A DNA stretch of 10,315 nt from DASZMJ01 sp035551935 (GCA_035551935.1 DASZMJ010000526.1:1-10315); one strand, 5' to 3'; positions 1-6,208 are shown, counted from the stretch's first letter. The notes: generated from the letters alone by a model not told the origin. A program made the numbers and translations.

Positions 1-30
1 GCACTGGTGGGCAAGCCACCAGTGCCACCC
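1..30. repeat. REP-like palindrome with GTGCCACCC end
   Basis: GCACTGGTGG and CCACCAGTGC form perfect 10-bp arms around the loop GCAAG (1-25). They are followed by CACCC, so the outer end reads GTGCCACCC. The same nine bases end the large inverted repeat at 1028-1092, which suggests one repeat family. The left flank lies outside the window. Confidence 0.7.
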
Positions 31-554
31 GCCCGCATCTCGCTCACGCTTCGGCCGGTGAAGCTGCGGCTGTCGGCCGACCGAGCCTCCTGTAGGGCGT
101 CGAGGTACTGCCGGGCGGCCGAGGGCTTGTCCTTGAGCGTCCGGTTCAGGCCGAGGTGCTTCTCGACGCACCGGAAGTAGGCGTTGAGCATCGCCCCGGC
201 CTCGATGTCGATCGAGTCGGAGACGACGTAGGGCACCGAGGAGTACGCCTGGTCGGCCGGGTCCTGGACCGTGACGTTCGTCGCCGACACCCAGGCGGTG
301 ACGATCGTCTCGAACGCGGGCGGGCTGGGACCGACGTGCGAGGTGGGGGCCTCGGTCTCGCCGGAGGCCAGCCGATCATCCCAGGACTCGACGGGATTGA
401 GCGCCTCGCCAGAGCCGCCCTCGAGTCTGTCAGGTGAGCGGGGCGAAGCGATCCTGCGCCAGTGCTGGGGCGCCGCACCTCCGGGGCACGCTCGCTCCGC
501 TCGCCTGGCCCCGGCCACCCGGTCCCTGATCGATCCCCGCACGCTTCGATTCAT
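1..554 (-). CDS. Partial or broken protein of unknown function (3' end off window)
   Basis: The minus-strand frame is open from the window edge to beyond 554, and an ATG lies at 554-552. Only the part below about 425 looks coding: it has regular G/C third positions and a balanced residue mix, including the stretches NPVESWDDRLASGE, FETIVTAWVSATNVTVQDP, DIEAGAMLNAYFRCVEKHLG and SAARQYLDALQEARSA. Between about 425 and 554 the translation is Arg/Gly/Pro-rich and overlaps repeat-like DNA with GAGCGGAGCGAGCG runs, so the true start is uncertain and the 5' end may be lost. At the other end the frame passes into the palindrome at 1-30, which is read as GGTGGLPTS. I do not recognise the family. It may be a small hypothetical gene or a remnant trimmed on both sides by repeats. 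Confidence 0.45.
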   Translation of the reverse strand, partial: MNRSVRGSIRDRVAGARRAERACPGGAAPQHWRRIASPRSPDRLEGGSGEALNPVESWDDRLASGETEAPTSHVGPSPPAFETIVTAWVSATNVTVQDPADQAYSSVPYVVSDSIDIEAGAMLNAYFRCVEKHLGLNRTLKDKPSAARQYLDALQEARSADSRSFTGRSVSEMRAGGTGGLPTS

Positions 555-787
555 CCCCGCGCATCGCCCGGGACGGGACATCCGGTCCCTTGTTCCAGAA
601 TTGCTGCCGGTTTTCGGCCGGGATTCCAACTGAGGGGGTAGCGGCTCCTCGCGGGAGGGGCATCGTCCGCGCGGCGTTTGCAAAAGAGATCGATGCGACC
701 GGCCCCCATGTCCACCCGAAACGATCCGATCCAGAGACCGACCCGGCTCTCCATGGGCCCGTCTTCGAGGCCACCCGTGGGCCGGCG

Positions 788-818
788 CGGAACGAACCGA
801 CGGGCCACTTTCGTTCCG
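788..818. repeat. Hairpin built on an AACGAACC copy
   Basis: CGGAACGAA (788-796) and TTCGTTCCG (810-818) are perfect 9-bp inverted arms with a 13-nt loop. A related, weaker hairpin, ACGAAC with GTTCGT, surrounds the last motif copy at 1500-1526 and keeps a similar loop (CCGAC...CACTTT). The first and last members of the motif series are therefore each paired with an inverted partner. Confidence 0.55.
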
Positions 819-880
819 TTCGCGGAGGGGCCGGGGGACAGGGGTCGGGGGACGGGGAAATCGGTGAGGACGACGTCGCG

Positions 881-975
881 GCGCGAATCAAAGCCACTTC
901 GGCCGGCGCGGCGGCGCGAATCAAAGCCACTTCGGCCGGCACGGCGGCGCGAATCAAAGCCACTTCGGCGCGGCG
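881..975. repeat. 33-bp tandem repeat, three copies
   Basis: Units begin at 881, 914 and 947. Each starts GCGCGAATCAAAGCCACTTC and continues GG, giving a 22-bp core identical in all three copies. Units 1 and 2 are 33 bp and differ at one base. Unit 3 is 29 bp through a 4-bp loss, and a further GCGCGAA begins at 976. A 33-bp unit keeps a reading frame, but the surrounding frames look non-coding. Confidence 0.85.
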
Positions 976-1027
976 GCGCGAACACTCTCGTGAGTCGATT
1001 CCTGGCCTCACCCGACCCCATGAACAC

Positions 1028-1092
1028 GGGTGGCACGCCCTGCAAGGGCGTGGTCGGGCCCGCAGACCACGCCCTTGCAGGGCGTGCCACCC
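1028..1092. repeat. Perfect 28-bp inverted repeat (REP-like element)
   Basis: The arm at 1028-1055 is the exact reverse complement of 1065-1092, with a 9-nt loop GGGCCCGCA between them. The ends read GGGTGGCAC and GTGCCACCC, and each arm contains a smaller palindrome, GCCCTGCAAGGGC. There is no T-tract, so a simple intrinsic terminator is unlikely. The shared end with the palindrome at 1-30 indicates a repeat family dispersed through the genome. Confidence 0.85.
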
Positions 1093-1548
1093 ACCGTCGT
1101 CCCTCGGCGTCCGGCCCCACTCCCACGGAACGAACCCAAGGGCCCGGCGCGGAACGAACCGAACGGGGCACTGGGAGGCCTGGGGAATCCGTGCGGGCAA
1201 CGGGCCCCGATTCGGAACGAACCGAACGGCGCGCTGGGGGATCTGGGCCATCTCTGCCGAGGGAAAGACCCGGCGCGGAATGAACCGAAGACGGGGGGTT
1301 CGGCGCCGAAAACGAACCCAATCCGGGCCGCGGCGCCGCCAAAACGAACCCAATTCCGGCCCGTCGGCGCCGAACGAACCCAACAGTGGGAGGAATGGGG
1401 AAGATGTATGGATTATGGAGAATAGATCAAGGATGCTGGCTGTTGGCCCGGCCCGGCGCGGAACGAACCCAAGGACCAGCCGGCCCCGCTCCTCCCGGAA
1501 CGAACCGACCGATCACTTTTGTTCGTCGGGCGGCGCCGGGGATTGGGC

Positions 1549-1577
1549 TTGAGGGGACGGGGGGTGTCTGCTAAGTT
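1549..1577 (+). promoter_or_regulatory. Possible weak promoter for the secretin-like gene
   Basis: TTGAGG (1549-1554) and TAAGTT (1572-1577) are 17 bp apart, about 90 bp before the start codon at 1668. The -10 match is poor, so this is only a candidate. Confidence 0.25.
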
Positions 1578-1653
1578 CCCGGCGCGCCGATGGGCCCGGA
1601 CGACGGGCCGTCGTTGCGCGGAAGGCCCGACCGATGCCGTCGCCAGCAAGGCA

Positions 1654-1659
1654 GGGAGG
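1654..1659 (+). promoter_or_regulatory. Ribosome binding site deciding the start at 1668
   Basis: GGGAGG lies 8 nt before the ATG at 1668. The longer in-frame start at 1590 lacks a comparable site and would put 26 Arg/Pro-rich residues before the signal peptide. Confidence 0.75.
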
Positions 1660-1667
1660 CCCCTGGC

Positions 1668-2789
1668 ATGAATCGACGAACCGCCCTGGTCTCGAGTCTG
1701 CTCCTGGGGGGCCTGGTCCCGACCCGCTTGTTCGGCCAGTCGGCCCGGTCGCGGCGTGTCGCGCGCCGGGAGGACGAGCCGGAGGCCGTCGCCGAGGCCC
1801 CGGACGACGGCGGCGACGGTGCCCCAGTGGCCGACTTCCGCGGCCAGCCCGGCCACGACTGGAGCGAGTTCGACATCAGTCGATATACCGACCTCGCCCA
1901 CACCGAGAGCAACCCCCAGACCGCCCTGGTCGAGTGGATCACCCGTCGCACCGGCATGGACGTCTGGCACGGCGACAAGGTCGCGGTCCTCTGCGCCAGC
2001 CGGACCCGGCTCCTGGCCTACCACAACGCCAAGGTCCGCGAGCAGGTCGCCGAGATGGTCCAGCGGTTCACCCGCTCGGCCGCCGACCTGATGCGGGTCC
2101 GGGTCCGCCTGGTCGTCGCCGCCGACCCGTCGTGGCGGCGCTACGTCATCTACTCGAAGCTCAACCCGATCAAGAGCGGCCCGCAGGGGCAGCAGGTCTG
2201 GACGACCTCGGTGCAGGACGCCGCGTTCATCCTGGCACAGATGTCGATCAACCAGTCGTTCCGCGTCCTGCACGACAAGACCGTCACGCTCGTCAACGGC
2301 CAGACGCACACGGTCAAGACCTACGTGACCCGCGACTATATCGCCGGCCTCCAGCGCGCCGGCGGGGCCGGGATCGGGTTCCAGGGGGGGACGGGCCAGC
2401 TCGAGGAGGAGGTCGTGCTCCGGCTCAGCCCGCTCTTGACCTACGAGGGAGACAGCCTCGAGGCGGCCGTCGACCTCCAGACCAACACCGTGCGGGCCTT
2501 GCACCGGACCCGGGTGCTGGCCCCCCGCGAGGTCGGCCCCGCCGAGATGACCATCGACGTGCCGGAGGTCGCCGAGACCCGCCTGCACAAGGCCTTCGGC
2601 GGCTGGCCCCTGAACCAGACGCTGCTGATCTCCGCCGGGGTCCAGCCGGGCATCCTCCAGACCAAGAGCGGCATCTGGAACAGCCTGCGACTCCCCCCCG
2701 GCAACACCGAGCTGCTCGCCTTCGTCGACCTCGAGGTCGTCAACCCCCCGGCGCGGACGGCCCGCGCGCGGCTGCGGGACCGAGACTGA
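1668..2789 (+). CDS. Exported secretin-like protein, planctomycete type
   Basis: The 373-residue product begins MNRRTALVSSLLLGGL and has a probable signal peptide ending near the FGQS at 22-25. Residues 77-135 (DLAHTESNP...WITRRTG...VAVLCASRTRLLAYHNAKVREQVAEMVQRF) resemble the small N-terminal domains of secretins, where a strand of the form 'LLAYHN' precedes a helix 'VREQVAEMVQRF'. Residues 143-155 and 205-275 are beta-rich (VTLVNGQTHTVKTYV, then EEEVVLRLSPLLTYEG), recalling the secretin beta domain, but it is shorter than a full GspD or PilQ and lacks a clear pore-gate motif. It may be an outer-membrane or periplasmic scaffold rather than a channel; this is inference. The start is set by GGGAGG at 1654-1659. 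It is followed by about 300 bp without a gene and seems to be transcribed alone. Confidence 0.8.
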   Translation: MNRRTALVSSLLLGGLVPTRLFGQSARSRRVARREDEPEAVAEAPDDGGDGAPVADFRGQPGHDWSEFDISRYTDLAHTESNPQTALVEWITRRTGMDVWHGDKVAVLCASRTRLLAYHNAKVREQVAEMVQRFTRSAADLMRVRVRLVVAADPSWRRYVIYSKLNPIKSGPQGQQVWTTSVQDAAFILAQMSINQSFRVLHDKTVTLVNGQTHTVKTYVTRDYIAGLQRAGGAGIGFQGGTGQLEEEVVLRLSPLLTYEGDSLEAAVDLQTNTVRALHRTRVLAPREVGPAEMTIDVPEVAETRLHKAFGGWPLNQTLLISAGVQPGILQTKSGIWNSLRLPPGNTELLAFVDLEVVNPPARTARARLRDRD

Positions 2790-2809
2790 CCTGACCGTGG
2801 AAGGGGGAG

Positions 2810-2832
2810 CCCTCGACGGCGCTTCGGGTTAG
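2810..2832. repeat. Short dispersed repeat (CCTCG...GCGCTTCGGGTTA)
   Basis: The segment CCTCGACGGCGCTTCGGGTT resembles a short sequence, CCTCGCTGGCGCTTCGGGTT, that I recall as abundant between genes in planctomycetes. It lies 20 bp after the secretin-like gene. The single copy here cannot prove the repeat; a genome search would. Confidence 0.35.
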
Positions 2833-2892
2833 GAAGAGGTGTCGCCGGCTCTCGTCCGTCGTGCCAACCCCCTGAGGCGGCCGGTCTCGGGC

Positions 2893-2920
2893 TTGTCAAG
2901 GGGCGTGGGATCGTTACAAT
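2893..2920 (+). promoter_or_regulatory. Sigma-70-like promoter for the small exported gene
   Basis: TTGTCA (2893-2898) and TACAAT (2915-2920) are separated by 16 bp, each one base from consensus. This stands out in such GC-rich DNA. Transcription would start near 2927, leaving a leader of roughly 165 nt before the ATG at 3094. Confidence 0.65.
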
Positions 2921-3080
2921 CGTAGATGACAGTCTCGCCCATCCCGACGGCCGTGCGCCGGCCTTCCAGCCGATCCAACCCGGTGGCCGGCGCGGTCGTC
3001 CCGATGTGGTAGACTGGCGTGGCGGTGCGTCGCCGCCGGGGGCCCCGCGCAAGGACGGGGGCCCGGGCGTCCGGGGTCAT

Positions 3081-3085
3081 GGAGG
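3081..3085 (+). promoter_or_regulatory. Ribosome binding site deciding the start at 3094
   Basis: GGAGG lies 8 nt before the ATG at 3094. It overlaps the codons just after the alternative ATG at 3079, so it supports 3094 over 3079 or 3019. Confidence 0.75.
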
Positions 3086-3093
3086 ATCGGACG

Positions 3094-3453
3094 ATGGCTC
3101 GGAGCGGACGGGGTTTCGCGTGGCGGACGGGGCTCGGCGGGCTGGTGGCGGGCCTGGCCCTGGCCTGGGCCCTGGGCGGCCGCGGCCTGACGGCCCAGGC
3201 GGTGCCGAAGTCGAGGCCCGAGGCCGAGACGATCGCCTTCACCTCCAACGGGCCCGGCGGCGTGCCGCTGTTGTACGTGGTCGACACGCGGGAGAAGGCC
3301 TTCGCCATCTATCGGTTCGACCCGAGCAAGAACACCGTCAAGCTGGCCGCGGCCCGGCCGTATCAGTGGGACCTGAAGCTCGACTTCAATAATGAACCAC
3401 CCCTGGTGGGCGACATCGAGAAGCACGTGACGCGGGCCCCCGCGGGCCGTTGA
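3094..3453 (+). CDS. Small exported or membrane-anchored conserved hypothetical protein
   Basis: The 119-residue product has a basic N-terminus (MARSGRGFAWRTG), then a hydrophobic stretch from about 14 to 30 (LGGLVAGLALAWALGG) serving as signal peptide or anchor, then a polar domain. The mature part contains LLYVVDTREKAFAIYRFDP, TVKLAAARPYQWDLKLDFNN and PPLVGDIEKHV. I recall this 'YVVDT...FAIYR...WDLKL' pattern from small planctomycete proteins of unknown function, so it is probably a real conserved family; no activity can be assigned. The start follows from the GGAGG at 3081-3085, and a good promoter lies at 2893-2920. The next gene begins 103 bp downstream with no promoter visible between, so the two may be cotranscribed. 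Confidence 0.8.
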   Translation: MARSGRGFAWRTGLGGLVAGLALAWALGGRGLTAQAVPKSRPEAETIAFTSNGPGGVPLLYVVDTREKAFAIYRFDPSKNTVKLAAARPYQWDLKLDFNNEPPLVGDIEKHVTRAPAGR

Positions 3454-3465
3454 GCCGGCCGCTCG

Positions 3466-3548
3466 CACCTCGCGACCCTCGGCGCGCCCGCCGCGACCCC
3501 GAACCCCCCCGGCTCGGCCCGACGCCGGCCGACCCCGACCGCGAGGTG
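3466..3548 (+). promoter_or_regulatory. Inverted repeat that could mask the next ribosome binding site
   Basis: CACCTCGCG (3466-3474) is the exact reverse complement of CGCGAGGTG (3540-3548). The second arm contains the GAGGTG ribosome binding site, 8 nt before the ATG at 3557. Pairing in the mRNA would hide that site. Whether it forms is inference; the matching arms are seen directly. Confidence 0.4.
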
Positions 3549-3556
3549 AACGTCCC

Positions 3557-5332
3557 ATGGCCCAGTTCTACACCCTCGAAGAGGCCGCCCGCGTCCTCGG
3601 CATGAGCGCCGACGACCTGAAGGCCAAGGCGCAGCAACGCGAGGTCCGCGCGTTCATGGACAGCGGATCGTGGCGGTTCCGGGTCGCCGACATCGACGAA
3701 TTGGCCCGCCGCCGCGGCATGGGCAGCGACCCGGACCTCTCGCTGTCGGACCTCGACGTCGAGCCGCCGGGCTCGGGCACCGGCAGCGACTTCGACCTGT
3801 CGGAGTTCCAGCTCGGCGTCGCCACGCCGGATGTGGTCGCGCCGCCGTCGGGCGACCTGGTCACCTCGTCCTCGACCCACGACCGCGACATCCTGGCCGA
3901 CGACATCAACCTCCCGCCGAGCCCCCTGACCAGCTCGAGCTCGACGATCATCGGCATGGAGAGCTCGGGCAAGCACCCCAGCGACTCCGACGTCCGGCTG
4001 ATGCCCGAGGTCGGCCGCGCCGCCAGCGACTCCGACGTCCGGCTGGCCGCGCCCCTGACGCCGCGGCCGGGCCGGGGTTCGGAGATCCGCCTGACCCGCG
4101 ACCCCAGCCGGCCGCAGCCCGGCTCGGGCCTGGTCTCCGACTTCCGGCCGATCCCCGGCGGGCCCAAGACCCCCGCGCCGAGCGACTCCGACGTGAAACT
4201 CGCCGGCGGCGTCGACCACCCCGCGGGCGTACCGGGCTCCTCCGACGAGATCATGCCGGTCGACCCCAACGCCACCATGATGCGTCCCAGCCCGCTGCTG
4301 GGCTCCTCAGGCGAGGTCGAGGCCGCCCCCGACGCCGACAGCAGCGACTTCGAGCTGACCCCCTCCAGCGTCATCGACGCTTTGAGCCAGCCCGACTCGG
4401 GCAGCGACTTCGAGCTGACGGCCCTGGACGCCAGCGACGAGTTCGAGGCGACGCCGACGGTCCGGCCCTCCGACAGCGACGTCACCGGCGCCTCGCCGGT
4501 CGACTCGGGCATCGACCTGGCCCGGCCCAGCGACTCGGGCATCAACCTCCAGCTCGGCGCCCTGGACCTCGGCCGGCCCGACTCGATCGAGCTGGCCCCG
4601 CTGGACGCCGAGGCCAAGCCCCCCGCCCCGCCCCGGACCCGGCCGCCGACGCCCCGGCCCGGCGAGGGGAAGGCCGACCTGGCCGCGACCTCGCTGCCGA
4701 TCCGGCCGAACAAGGAGGACCTCTCGGCCACCGCGCTGCCGATCAAGCCGGCCGGCGGCAAGGCCGACCTCTCGGCCACCTCGCTGCCCGTCGGCAGCGA
4801 GAAGAACATCTTCGAGGACACCGACTTCGAGGTCGACGCGATCGACACCGGCCACGACGACCGGACCGTCCAGCTCGACGCCTCCAGCGACTTCGACCTG
4901 GAGGACAGCGGCTCGGGCTCGGAGGTCTTCGCCATCGACGAGGACGAGGTCGACCAGAACGCCGCCACGGCGATGGCCCCGGCCGTCGCCCCGGCCGAGG
5001 ACTCCTCGAACGAGATGCCCGTCGTCGCCGCGCCGGCCTCCTCGGGCGAGGTGGACACCTCGTGGGACCTCGGCGACACCTCCACGCCGTCGGCCACCGC
5101 CGCCCCCGCCGGCCGCGCCGGCGTGGCCCCCTCGCCGATCCTCGCCAGCGCCGCCCCGACGGCCGAGTGGGGGGGCGTCTGGGTCGGCGTCCTGATGTTC
5201 ACCACCGTCGTGCTCCTGCTCATCACCTTCATCTCGCTGGACCTGGTCCGCAACCTCTACGAGTACCGCGGCGAAACGCCCGTGGCCTCCGGCCTGGTCA
5301 AGTCGCTGGCCGGGCTGATCAGCAGTAAATGA
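3557..5332 (+). CDS. Tail-anchored helix-turn-helix protein with SDSDVRL repeats
   Basis: The 591-residue product starts with an excisionase/MerR-like HTH domain (about 1-52: FYTLEEAARVLGMSADDLKA, then REVRAFMDSGSWRFRVADID). A long acidic, Ser/Pro-rich and probably disordered region follows (55-535). It carries SDSDVRL at 142 and 157, SDSDVKL at 209, SDSDV at 305, SDFELT at 263 and 283, DSGID/DSGIN near 316-330, and three copies of a K-[AE]-DL-[AS]-AT-[SA]-LP motif at 372, 386 and 402. One membrane helix lies near 541-563 (VWVGVLMFTTVVLLLITFIS), with about 28 residues after it. The DNA-binding end would thus be tethered to the inner membrane. This architecture is known in planctomycetes as an uncharacterised HTH family; its target is unknown. 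GAGGTG 8 nt upstream supports the start. Phospho-dependent binding through the Ser/Asp repeats is only a speculation. Confidence 0.85.
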   Translation: MAQFYTLEEAARVLGMSADDLKAKAQQREVRAFMDSGSWRFRVADIDELARRRGMGSDPDLSLSDLDVEPPGSGTGSDFDLSEFQLGVATPDVVAPPSGDLVTSSSTHDRDILADDINLPPSPLTSSSSTIIGMESSGKHPSDSDVRLMPEVGRAASDSDVRLAAPLTPRPGRGSEIRLTRDPSRPQPGSGLVSDFRPIPGGPKTPAPSDSDVKLAGGVDHPAGVPGSSDEIMPVDPNATMMRPSPLLGSSGEVEAAPDADSSDFELTPSSVIDALSQPDSGSDFELTALDASDEFEATPTVRPSDSDVTGASPVDSGIDLARPSDSGINLQLGALDLGRPDSIELAPLDAEAKPPAPPRTRPPTPRPGEGKADLAATSLPIRPNKEDLSATALPIKPAGGKADLSATSLPVGSEKNIFEDTDFEVDAIDTGHDDRTVQLDASSDFDLEDSGSGSEVFAIDEDEVDQNAATAMAPAVAPAEDSSNEMPVVAAPASSGEVDTSWDLGDTSTPSATAAPAGRAGVAPSPILASAAPTAEWGGVWVGVLMFTTVVLLLITFISLDLVRNLYEYRGETPVASGLVKSLAGLISSK

Positions 5333-5345
5333 CGACCGATCGGCT

Positions 5346-5373
5346 GCGGCCCCGTCGCCGGCGACGGGGCCGC
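5346..5373. terminator. Perfect 28-bp palindrome between genes
   Basis: GCGGCCCCGTCGCC (5346-5359) is followed directly by its exact reverse complement (5360-5373), giving 14-bp GC-rich arms. It begins 14 nt after the HTH gene stop and ends 35 nt before the next start. There is no T-tract, so it may be an atypical terminator, a processing or mRNA-stability hairpin, or a dyad for protein binding. Confidence 0.45.
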
Positions 5374-5408
5374 GGCCGGCTCCTCCCGCCCCGAAAGGAT
5401 TCGGCGCG

Positions 5409-6182
5409 ATGGCCCGCACGGCCGGAACCCGGTGGCTCCCGCCGCTCGGCCTGTTCCTGGCCGGCTGCGCCCTGGTGCCCCGGTCGGACCTCGAGGAGTC
5501 CCGACGCCGCGAGCGTGCCCTGCGCTCCGAGGTCGCCCAGCTCCGCTCCGAGGCCCTGGCCCTCCGCGCCACCGAGCAGAACCTGACCCGCCGCGCCGTC
5601 GACGACGACCGCCGCGTCCGCGAGCTCGAAGAGATCAACGCCCGCCTCGAACGCTCCGTGGCCGGCTATCAGGCCGAGCGCGACCGGCTCGTCCGCGACT
5701 TCGATCGCCTCGAACGCCTCGTCCGCGGCGGGACCGACGCGACATCGGCCGCGACCGAACCCGATCGTATCAAGGAATTCATCTCGACTCACGCCGGCTG
5801 CGAGTTGCTGGCCGACGGCCGCTCCGTGTCCATCCCCGTGGCCTTACTCTTCAACAAAGGGTCGGCCGAGCTGACCCCCGCAGGAGAGGCACTGCTCGGC
5901 GACCTCGCACGCGTCGTCGCCGATCCCAAGGCAGGGAAAAGTGGCCTCCTCGTCGTCGGCCGCGTGGCCGGCTCCGACGAGCGACGGGCCCGCGTCGGCC
6001 CGGGAGAAGAAGGCCGGCTCGGGCTCTCCAGGGCGGAGCGGACCCGGAACGCCCTGGCCGAAGCGGCCGGTCTCGACCCGTCGCGGATCGCCGCGGCCGG
6101 CTTCGCGCCCCCCACGTCGGCCTCGGCTTCGGGGGGCTCGCGGATCGAGGTCCATCGCCGCCGGATCGACACCGGCCCTTGA
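5409..6182 (+). CDS. OmpA/Pal-like lipoprotein with coiled coil
   Basis: The 257-residue product has a lipoprotein signal peptide with lipobox LAGC (Cys20), so it is probably lipid-anchored. Residues 25-106 are charged heptad-like sequence (LEESRRRERALRSEVAQLRSE, ELEEINARLERSV) expected to form a coiled coil. Residues 125-250 resemble the OmpA C-terminal peptidoglycan-binding domain: LLFNKGSAELTPAGEALL at 146-163, LSRAERTRNALAEAAGLDPSRI at 206-227, then AAGFAPP. The usual GHTD segment is replaced by GRVAGSDE, and the Arg of the normal LSxxRA motif is displaced by one residue, so peptidoglycan binding is doubtful. The start has AAAGGA 9 nt upstream. It follows the HTH gene by 76 bp, with a perfect palindrome between them. 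A role linking the outer membrane to the cell wall or to a partner complex is inference. Confidence 0.85.
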   Translation: MARTAGTRWLPPLGLFLAGCALVPRSDLEESRRRERALRSEVAQLRSEALALRATEQNLTRRAVDDDRRVRELEEINARLERSVAGYQAERDRLVRDFDRLERLVRGGTDATSAATEPDRIKEFISTHAGCELLADGRSVSIPVALLFNKGSAELTPAGEALLGDLARVVADPKAGKSGLLVVGRVAGSDERRARVGPGEEGRLGLSRAERTRNALAEAAGLDPSRIAAAGFAPPTSASASGGSRIEVHRRRIDTGP

Positions 6183-6208
6183 CTCCGCCGCGCATCGGGT
6201 CGGATAAT
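6179..6208 (+). promoter_or_regulatory. Sigma-70-like promoter for the DUF1326 gene
   Basis: TTGACT (6179-6184) and GATAAT (6203-6208) are each one base from consensus and 18 bp apart. The -35 box overlaps the stop codon of the preceding lipoprotein gene. Transcription would start near 6215, about 55 nt before the ATG at 6270. Confidence 0.65.

Larger units (their letters stand above)
789..1506. repeat. Dispersed AACGAACC motif series with about 31- and 63-bp spacing
   Basis: AACGAACC occurs at 791, 1129, 1153, 1216, 1311, 1343, 1373, 1462 and 1499, with a one-base variant (AATGAACC) at 1279. Most copies are preceded by GG or CGG and followed by CAA, GAA or GA. Successive spacings are 24, 63, 63, 32, 32, 30, 89 and 37 bp after the isolated first copy. 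The three 63-bp intervals starting at 1151 also share flanking sequence (GAACGG then CTGGG), so part of the series is a degenerate tandem array. The function is unknown. Confidence 0.75.
438..1667. other. Repeat-rich intergenic region without a convincing gene
   Basis: About 1.2 kb separates the minus-strand gene fragment from the secretin-like gene. Long open frames exist on both strands, but they overlap one another, are Arg/Pro/Gly-rich and have no family signature, so they look like a by-product of high GC. The stretch holds three classes of repeat described separately: the AACGAACC motif series (789-1506), a 33-bp tandem repeat (881-975) and a perfect long inverted repeat (1028-1092). 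The part from 438 to about 780 shows only GC-rich repeat-like DNA, including two CCGGTCCCT copies near 520 and 582. A weak promoter-like pair sits near 1549-1577. Confidence 0.75.

Noticed and set aside
881..975. Tandem repeat as an in-frame protein repeat
   Set aside because: The 33-bp unit keeps frame, but the flanking frames lack coding character and the third unit loses 4 bp, breaking the frame.
430..1383. Long minus-strand open frames across the repeat region (317 and 263 codons)
   Set aside because: They overlap each other and plus-strand frames, are Arg/Pro/Ser-rich, and their repeated residues simply reflect the AACGAACC and 33-bp repeats.
789..1506. CRISPR array
   Set aside because: The spacing near 31 bp is suggestive, but the repeated motif is only about 8-11 bp and spacings vary from 24 to 89 bp. 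No cas genes are nearby.
590..1552. Plus-strand 320-codon open frame with RIKATSAG and NEPNSG repeats
   Set aside because: It has no ribosome binding site, no codon-position bias and no recognised domain. It is best explained by stop-poor, high-GC repeat DNA.
3568..5253. 561-codon antisense frame opposite the HTH gene
   Set aside because: It mirrors the codon bias of the plus-strand gene. The plus strand has the HTH domain, membrane helix and ribosome binding site.
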